Below, piece after piece: positions 59,053 through 64,000 of a DNA stretch of 64,000 bases. The DNA is from Parasphingopyxis marina. Its GTDB lineage: Bacteria; Pseudomonadota; Alphaproteobacteria; Sphingomonadales; Sphingomonadaceae. A model generated the notes under the pieces. It was not told the DNA's origin. It ran no database searches and worked only from the letters and a program-made list of their open reading frames with translations. Made by a program: the position numbers and the translations under genes. Numbering within the stretch: the stretch's first letter is position 1; every line of letters starts with the position of its first letter. The stretch is taken from the NCBI RefSeq assembly GCF_014237875.1, contig NZ_JACJVJ010000003.1:1-64000 (forward strand). Reading direction: 5' to 3'.

Positions 59053-60356
59053 ATGCCGAAGCGGAAAGTGCTGGCGATGACAAACCGCGCGTAGGCGACT
59101 GGAATTTCCCGGCAATCTATTCGCTCGGTTTTCTCTGCCTGATATCGGTATTCAACTATCTCGACCGCGCGATCCTCGGCCTCGCTTTGCCGTTGATCAA
59201 GGAAGAGATGCAGGTTTCCGATACGGCGCTCGGCCTCGTCTCGGGGCTCGCTTTCGTGCTTTTCTACGCCATTCTCGGCGTCCCTATCGCATGGGCTGCC
59301 GACCGGTGGAACCGCCGGAACATCATCGCGATTGGCTTCGCCTTCTGGAGCGTGATGACCGTGGCGACCGGTTTCATCGCAAATATCTGGCAACTTGCGA
59401 TCGCGCGCTTCTTGATGGGGGCCGGTGAAGCGGCCGGCCTCGCACCGTCGAACTCGATGATATCCGATACATTCAGGCGGGAGCGGCGCCCCTTGGCGCT
59501 TGCCATTTTCGGTACGGCCAACTCCATCGCCTTTATCGCGCTCTTTCCCATCGCCGGTTGGATCGCGACCGAATATGGCTGGCGCACCATGTTCGTGGCT
59601 GCTGGTCTGCCGGGCCTTGGTCTCGCGCTGCTGTTCTTCTTCACGGTAAGAGAGCCCGAACGCGGTGCCGTCGAGGACAAGCCCTCGCGCTTTGCCAATG
59701 TCAATTTTCGCGAAACGATCGGGTTTCTGCGCGGCACGCGGACCTATCTGCTGATCCTGCTGGGTGTCACCTTCATGGGCGCTAACGTGTTTGCAGCGGG
59801 CGCGTGGACACCGACCTTCCTGAACCGAGTACACGATATGACGATCGCCGAAGTGGCCACCTCGATCGGCCCGGTTCGCGGTGTGCTCGGGGCCGTCGGC
59901 ATCCTAGCGGGAGGGCTCATGATCGACAGGTTGGGAGCTCGGTGGACGGCTTGGCGGATTCGCATCCCTGCGCTGGCCTGCATCCTGGTCGGTCCAGCCG
60001 AAGCGCTGTTCCTTCTGGGCGATCCGCAATGGCTCTGGCTCCTCGGCTTCGGTCTCACGAGCTTTCTGACGCTCATTCACCAGGGGCCTATCTATGCGGC
60101 GACGATGAACGTCGTCGGCGTCCGAATGCGCGCCTTGGCCGTCGCCATACTCATTTTCTGCGCAAGCTTGCTCGGACAGGCCGTTGGGCCGCTGGCTGTC
60201 GGCATATTGAACGACGCGCTTCAGCCCGAATTTGGGCCGCTGGCTATTCGCTATTCTCTGCTGATCATCGCGATCACCCCTGTGCTCGCGGGTATATGTT
60301 TCTGGGCTGCTGCCGCGTCTTACCGGCGGGATATGACAAGGGCCGAAGGTGACTGA
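59049..60356 (+). CDS. MFS transporter, spinster-like family
   Basis: 435-residue carrier with 12 hydrophobic segments. The first helix region has FNYLDRAILGLALPLIKEEM, the loop ADRWNRRNI and then GAGEAAGLAPSNSMISDTF, typical of the Spns/MFS proteins frequent in sphingomonads. GTG start at 59049 in a GTGA overlap with the preceding dioxygenase. Likely imports (or exports) the organic-acid substrate of this operon. Confidence 0.9.
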   Translation: MNAEAESAGDDKPRVGDWNFPAIYSLGFLCLISVFNYLDRAILGLALPLIKEEMQVSDTALGLVSGLAFVLFYAILGVPIAWAADRWNRRNIIAIGFAFWSVMTVATGFIANIWQLAIARFLMGAGEAAGLAPSNSMISDTFRRERRPLALAIFGTANSIAFIALFPIAGWIATEYGWRTMFVAAGLPGLGLALLFFFTVREPERGAVEDKPSRFANVNFRETIGFLRGTRTYLLILLGVTFMGANVFAAGAWTPTFLNRVHDMTIAEVATSIGPVRGVLGAVGILAGGLMIDRLGARWTAWRIRIPALACILVGPAEALFLLGDPQWLWLLGFGLTSFLTLIHQGPIYAATMNVVGVRMRALAVAILIFCASLLGQAVGPLAVGILNDALQPEFGPLAIRYSLLIIAITPVLAGICFWAAAASYRRDMTRAEGD

Positions 60357-60639
60357 TCCGAAGCCGAGCCTGCCATCACAGGCTGGCCAGTCTGAGGTTG
60401 CCGAAGAACTTTACGGCATTCTGGGGTTTCATGTCCGCCTTGCCCATATGGCTCTGAAGCAATATTTCCATACGCATCACGGCGGGTTGAATCTCACACA
60501 GAATAAGATCGCAATTTCCGAGCATGAATCGTCGGTGCTGCGGAATTTCGGCAAGTCTGAACTGAAACAGGCCGTTTCGCTGCTCAGGAAGATCCACGAG
60601 AGGGGGCGCGTTAATCGCCGCGGCCGGGATCGGGAATAG
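60349..60639 (+). pseudogene. Internally deleted MarR-type regulator
   Basis: 96-residue frame starting GTG within the MFS end. The N-terminal 45 residues (ELYGILGFHVRLAHMALKQYF, then GLNLTQNKIAI) match the dimerisation part of sphingomonad MarR proteins. The last 35 (FGKSELKQAVSLLRKIHE) match their C-terminal helix. The 60-70-residue winged-helix DNA-binding part is missing, so it cannot bind DNA in the usual way. Confidence 0.5.
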
Positions 60640-61350
60640 AATACCCCGATGCGCGGAATTTCTCTCTGTCGTCGCGCAGGTTGAAAAGGTCCAAGCTTAA
60701 AACGCCATCCGCCAGTTTTCGCCGCTTTTCGCTTTCGTCCGCCTCCCGGTGAAGTGATTTTTCCAATGTGGCGTTCGCTTCGTTCCGGGCAACGACGCAA
60801 ACGCCATCGTCATCCGCTACGATTACATCTCCCGGATGGATGAGAGCGCCGGCGCAGATCACTGGAAAGTTCACATCGCCTAATCTCGCTTCGTCAGCCG
60901 CGCGCCCAGACCGAGCGCGACCAGACCGGGAAGCGGCGATTTCGTAGCGGTCGACGTCGCAGATGGCGGCATCGATAATCGCACCTCGGCAGCCATGCGC
61001 AATTGCGATGCGGCAATTGCATCGTCGAGGAAACTCTCATGAGAGGGGCTAACAGTTGCGACGACTAGGATATCGCCTTCACAAAGCCGTTCGATAGTGG
61101 CGTGAATCATCAGACAATCGGCTTCCGGAACTGCACAGCTACGGCGGTGCCCGCGATTCTCAAACCCCTGATAGTCGGCCGAATCGTCGAATCGATTAGG
61201 CCGCGTCGCCCCTGCGCTTCGTGAACGGTCGCTGCGCCGCCAGATTCGAGACCTTCTGTCAGCCGCCGTTCGGCGCGCTGAATCTCTCGAACCACAATGT
61301 CTGCATCGTGGAAAGCAGAGGTGAGAGTGGGGCAAAGCCGGGATAAATTA
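60611..61350 (-). pseudogene. Frameshifted RraA/LigK-type aldolase gene
   Basis: Three consecutive minus-strand segments together look like 4-carboxy-4-hydroxy-2-oxoadipate aldolase (LigK/GalC, RraA fold). IVVREIQRAERRL and GGAATVHEAQGRRGLID with RIAGTAV lie near 61150-61310 in one frame. ADCLMIHATIERLCEGDILVV lies near 61020-61120 in a second. GAIIDAAICDVDRYEI, FPVICAG and PGDVIVADDDGVCVV with LSLDLFNLRDD run from about 60980 to 60611 in a third. At least two frameshifts separate them. The region 60640-61522 otherwise holds only the LigJ-like promoter. Confidence 0.75.
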
Positions 61351-61436
61351 CATACTGAATCATATAACAATATTCGGAATGCGGTAAATTCGGGATGTTC
61401 GAGAGGCGCGATCTTCGATCCCGAATGAGCGTCTGC

Positions 61437-61464
61437 TTGACCGTCCCGGCGCGATAGTTATACA
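61437..61464 (+). promoter_or_regulatory. Promoter of the LigJ/LigB/RraA operon
   Basis: TTGACC (61437-61442) and TATACA (61459-61464) are 16 bp apart, 59 bp before the LigJ-like start. Confidence 0.6.
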
Positions 61465-61522
61465 AAATAGTATCCAAATTGCGTAGGTTGTTTGCGCAGA
61501 GACGTTTTGCAGGGGCCGAGTC

Positions 61523-62533
61523 ATGATTATCGATTGCCATGGCCATGTCAGTGCCCCGGCCGAGCTTTGGGTCTACAAATCCCTGCTGCTCTCGCACCGC
61601 GGCGAACATGGCAGGCACTTTCCCGAACTCAGCGACGAACAAATTCTCGCACATACCAATGCGAGGGAAATGGCGCCCTGTGGCCATCTCGACATGCTCG
61701 ACAGGGTCGGCACGGACCTGCAACTGCTTTCGCCGCGGCCGTTCCAGCAAATGCATTCGGAAAATCCCGGTTATCTCGTCCACTGGTTTTGCGAAGAGAC
61801 CAACAACATCATCGCCCGACAGGCGGAGCTTCTCCCTGACAAGTTCATCGGCATTGCCGGCATTCCCCAAGTGGCGGGAGAGCCCGTGGAGAACGCGCTG
61901 CCGGAACTCGAGCGGGCGGTGTTGCAGCTGGGTTTCAGGGGCTGCCTGCTCAATCCCGATCCCTATGAAAACAGTGGCGCCGAGCCTCCGGCGATGGGCG
62001 ACCGCTACTGGTATCCTCTCTACGAGAAGCTCTGCGAACTCGACGTGCCGGCGCATATTCACTCAGCCGGTTCGCGGGCTGCGCGGGCGCCCTACACGCT
62101 TAATTTCCTGCTCGAGGAAACGATGGCGGCCTATGGCCTCATCAATTCGGACGTCTTCAGAGATTTCCCGCAGCTCAAGATAGTAGTGAGCCATGGCGGA
62201 GGCGCAGTGCCCTATCACGTCGGGCGGTTCCACGCGAGCCATCTGCGCAAGGGCCGCGATTTCTACGAGGAAATGCGCAATCTTTACTACGATACGGTGC
62301 TCTATTCCGAAGAGGCGCTGAGGCTTCTTATCAAGACGGTCGGTGCCGACAGATGTCTGTTCGGCGCCGAATGCCCTGGCGTGGGCTCGTCTGTCGATCC
62401 TGCAACCGGCCGGACGCTCGATGACATCGCGCCCTTCATCCTGGGTTTCGACTGGCTCGGCGATGCGGAAAAAAGGATGATCCTCGAGGATAACGCCCGC
62501 GCGCTCTTCAATCTCGGCGAAGGAGCCGCCTGA
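61523..62533 (+). CDS. LigJ-like 4-oxalomesaconate hydratase family amidohydrolase
   Basis: 336-residue metal-dependent TIM-barrel protein. It begins MIIDCHGH as LigJ does. Other shared blocks are CLLNPDP, a RYWYPLYEKL segment, HGGGAVPYHVGRF and LFGAECPGVG followed by DPATGRTLDDI. LigJ hydrates 4-oxalomesaconate to 4-carboxy-4-hydroxy-2-oxoadipate in the protocatechuate 4,5-cleavage and gallate pathways. The LigB-like dioxygenase starts 2 bases downstream and an RraA-family gene follows, a matching gene set. The true substrate may be a variant of the protocatechuate intermediate. Cytosolic. Confidence 0.88.
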   Translation: MIIDCHGHVSAPAELWVYKSLLLSHRGEHGRHFPELSDEQILAHTNAREMAPCGHLDMLDRVGTDLQLLSPRPFQQMHSENPGYLVHWFCEETNNIIARQAELLPDKFIGIAGIPQVAGEPVENALPELERAVLQLGFRGCLLNPDPYENSGAEPPAMGDRYWYPLYEKLCELDVPAHIHSAGSRAARAPYTLNFLLEETMAAYGLINSDVFRDFPQLKIVVSHGGGAVPYHVGRFHASHLRKGRDFYEEMRNLYYDTVLYSEEALRLLIKTVGADRCLFGAECPGVGSSVDPATGRTLDDIAPFILGFDWLGDAEKRMILEDNARALFNLGEGAA

Positions 62534-62535
62534 CC

Positions 62536-63531
62536 ATGGCCGAAATAGTACTCGGTATCGGCACGAGCCACGGTCCCATGCTGGTTACTGACACCGAACT
62601 TTGGGGCACGAGGATACCGGCAGACAAGGCGGCGCGGCATCCCTGGCGTGGGAAGCTCTGGAGTTTTGACGAGTTGGTCGAAGCGCGCAAGGACGAGCGG
62701 TTGGACCTGCAGATCTCGAAAGCCGTGCTCGACGAACGCCAGGCACGCAGCCAGGCGGCGATCGAGACGCTTGCCGATGTCTTCGCCGAAGCCGAGATCG
62801 ATGTGGCGGTCATCCTCGGCAACGACCAGATGGAAATTTTCGACGAGCGGCTGATCCCGGCTTTCTCGGTCTATTATGGCGAGACGATCTCGAATACCGA
62901 ATTCACCGACGAACGGATCGCGCAGCTCCCGCCCGGGATCGCCGAATCCATTGCCGGTTATATCCCGCCCGGCGGCGCCGATTATAGCGGCCATCCCGAG
63001 CTCGGACTGGCGATTATCGAGGGCGCAATGGCCGACGGATTCGACGTTGCCACGATGAAGGCGCTGCCCAAGCCCGAAACGCCGCACGCATTCGGCTTCG
63101 TTTACCGGCGGATCATGCGCGACGACCCGGTGCCGAGCGTGCCGGTGCTGGTCAACACCTTCTACCCGCCCAACCAGCCGAGTGTTTCGCGCTGCTATGA
63201 TTTCGGCAAGTCGGTGCTCGCAGCGATACAGGGTTGGGAAAGCGATGCCCGCGTTGCCGTTATCGCGTCGGGCGGACTCACGCATTTCGTGATCGACGAG
63301 AAGGTCGACCAGCTTTTCTTCGATGCGCTGCGCGATCGCGATATCGGTCGCGTGGCCGAACTCGGCGAGGCGGTGTTCCAGGACGGCACTTCCGAAATCA
63401 AAAACTGGGTGCCGGTTGCCGGTGCGATGGCCGAGCTGGGTCTCGATCCCACGGTGGTGGATTATGTGCCCTGCTATCGAAGCGAGGCAGGGACCGGAAA
63501 CGCCATGGGCTTCGTCCATTGGCGCGCCTGA
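62536..63531 (+). CDS. LigB-family (class III) extradiol dioxygenase homologue
   Basis: 331-residue LigB-fold protein. The N-terminal GIGTSHGPML carries His12; GHPELGLAII and GGLTHFVIDEK (His250, corresponding to catalytic His195 of LigB) and TSEIKNW (Glu287, corresponding to Glu242) are present. The second iron ligand His61 of LigB (in NDH) is Gln98 here (GNDQMEIF), by eye alignment from memory. No separate LigA-type alpha subunit is seen. It would cleave a catechol-type ring at the 4,5 or 2,3 position, if the altered metal site is active. Confidence 0.85.
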   Translation: MAEIVLGIGTSHGPMLVTDTELWGTRIPADKAARHPWRGKLWSFDELVEARKDERLDLQISKAVLDERQARSQAAIETLADVFAEAEIDVAVILGNDQMEIFDERLIPAFSVYYGETISNTEFTDERIAQLPPGIAESIAGYIPPGGADYSGHPELGLAIIEGAMADGFDVATMKALPKPETPHAFGFVYRRIMRDDPVPSVPVLVNTFYPPNQPSVSRCYDFGKSVLAAIQGWESDARVAVIASGGLTHFVIDEKVDQLFFDALRDRDIGRVAELGEAVFQDGTSEIKNWVPVAGAMAELGLDPTVVDYVPCYRSEAGTGNAMGFVHWRA

Positions 63532-63542
63532 AAGGATAAGCG

Positions 63543-64000
63543 GTGATTGACGATGCCGGTTTAGTAGAGCGCCTGAAAAGCCTCGATTGCTGCGCGCTTT
63601 CTGACGCGCTCGATAAGCTGGAACTGCAAGGGGCGGTAACGGGTCTGCGCCAGGAATCCGGTGCGGGGCGCATTGCGGGCCGCGCGGTGACCGTGAAGCT
63701 CGACACGGGCTATCCGCCGCCAGGTCCGCCACGTCATCTCGGCACGACGGCCATCGAGATGGCTGGCCCCGATGACGTGATCGTGATCGAACAACGGACC
63801 GGCGTAGAAGCCGGCTGCTGGGGCGGGTTGTTGACGCTTGGCGCTAAGGTGCGGGGCATCGCAGGCGTCGTTGCCGATGGCCCAGTGCGCGATATAGACG
63901 AGGCGAGAAGCCACGGCTTCCCGATCTTCACCAACAAGACGACCTGTCTGACCGCGCGCAGCCGCGTCGTCGAAAAGGCGACCAACGAGCCCATCGAGAT
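63543..64000 (+). CDS. RraA-family protein (partial, runs off the window)
   Basis: The open frame begins with GTG at 63543 (AAAGGA 6 bases upstream), 11 bases after the LigB-like gene, and is open to the edge, giving 152 residues. RraA/LigK-type motifs are LKSLDCCALSDALDKL, GRIAGRAVTV, GPDDVIVIEQ, EAGCWGGLLTLGAKVRGIAGVVADGPVRDIDEA (in parts) and HGFPIFTN. The GxxGG and DGxxRD pieces form the usual active site. Family members with LigJ and LigB act as pyruvate-releasing aldolases. It is the intact counterpart of the broken gene at 60611-61350, though of a different branch. Confidence 0.88.
   Translation, partial: MIDDAGLVERLKSLDCCALSDALDKLELQGAVTGLRQESGAGRIAGRAVTVKLDTGYPPPGPPRHLGTTAIEMAGPDDVIVIEQRTGVEAGCWGGLLTLGAKVRGIAGVVADGPVRDIDEARSHGFPIFTNKTTCLTARSRVVEKATNEPIE

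Noticed and set aside
1-64000. tRNA, rRNA or CRISPR loci and phage attachment sites
   Set aside because: I looked for conserved rRNA segments, cloverleaf-type arms and regularly spaced repeats and saw none; a dedicated tRNAscan or Infernal run was not possible.

Overview
The window looks like a sphingomonad (Alphaproteobacteria, Sphingomonadales) chromosomal catabolic island. The DNA is GC-rich and the content is typical of aromatic-degrading sphingomonads: two TonB-dependent receptors, two AAHS-type aromatic-acid MFS carriers, an ADP-forming (FerA-type) acyl-CoA ligase next to a hydroxycinnamoyl-CoA hydratase-lyase homologue, LigJ/LigB/RraA-type meta-cleavage genes, and IclR, MarR, LuxR and TetR regulators. 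I see no rRNA, tRNA, CRISPR array, transposase or integrase. The genus is inference.

Layout. 1-6985: a TonB receptor, an exported amidohydrolase, and a minus-strand operon (MFS, LigI-like amidohydrolase, NTF2-like protein). 7165-21150: NHL and SMP-30 beta-propellers, two MetE-like zinc proteins, a MarR regulator, a second MFS carrier, a luciferase-like monooxygenase (copy 1), an HpcH-type aldolase, two CMD proteins, an alpha/beta hydrolase, a cytochrome c lipoprotein, a GlcG/HbpS protein, an amidohydrolase and a bicupin. 21346-28869: a CoA side-chain module (FerA-like ligase, FerB-like hydratase-lyase, two acyl-CoA dehydrogenases, aldehyde dehydrogenase, VOC protein). 29039-34205: flavin reductase, HTH-methyltransferase fusion, small zinc-ribbon protein, luciferase-like monooxygenase copy 2, and an IclR-CMD fusion. 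34318-40436: type I extradiol dioxygenase, FAH hydrolase, IclR, FAD monooxygenase, alpha/beta hydrolase and LuxR. 40500-44653: PQQ/heme alcohol dehydrogenase, an orphan substrate-binding lipoprotein and a third MetE-like protein. 44860-51514: TetR plus a complete RND efflux operon. 52006-60356: IclR, TonB receptor, two TauD-like dioxygenases around a ThDP enzyme, and an MFS carrier. 60349-61350: decayed MarR and RraA genes. 61523-64000: LigJ-like hydratase, LigB-like dioxygenase and an RraA-family protein that runs off the window.

How it may work together (inference). A plant-type phenylpropanoid or similar arylalkanoate would enter through the TonB receptor and AAHS carriers and be activated to a CoA ester. 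It would be dehydrogenated by the acyl-CoA dehydrogenase pair, then cleaved to aldehyde plus acetyl-CoA and oxidised to the acid. Monooxygenases and extradiol dioxygenases would open the ring, and FAH, amidohydrolase, LigJ and RraA-type enzymes would finish the job. The strongest non-coding signal is a 17-bp dyad (consensus TATMAGCNNNGCTGWTA) at eight promoters between 246 and 44699. It ties the TonB receptor, MFS, SMP-30, monooxygenase copy 2, aldolase/MetE, cupin/ligase, PQQ dehydrogenase and third MetE genes into one probable regulon, with the MarR protein at 9608 as the best candidate regulator. Other standouts are the essentially identical monooxygenase genes 18.8 kb apart, an IclR regulator fused to a CMD-type domain, and active-site substitutions in the FerB-like and LigB-like enzymes.
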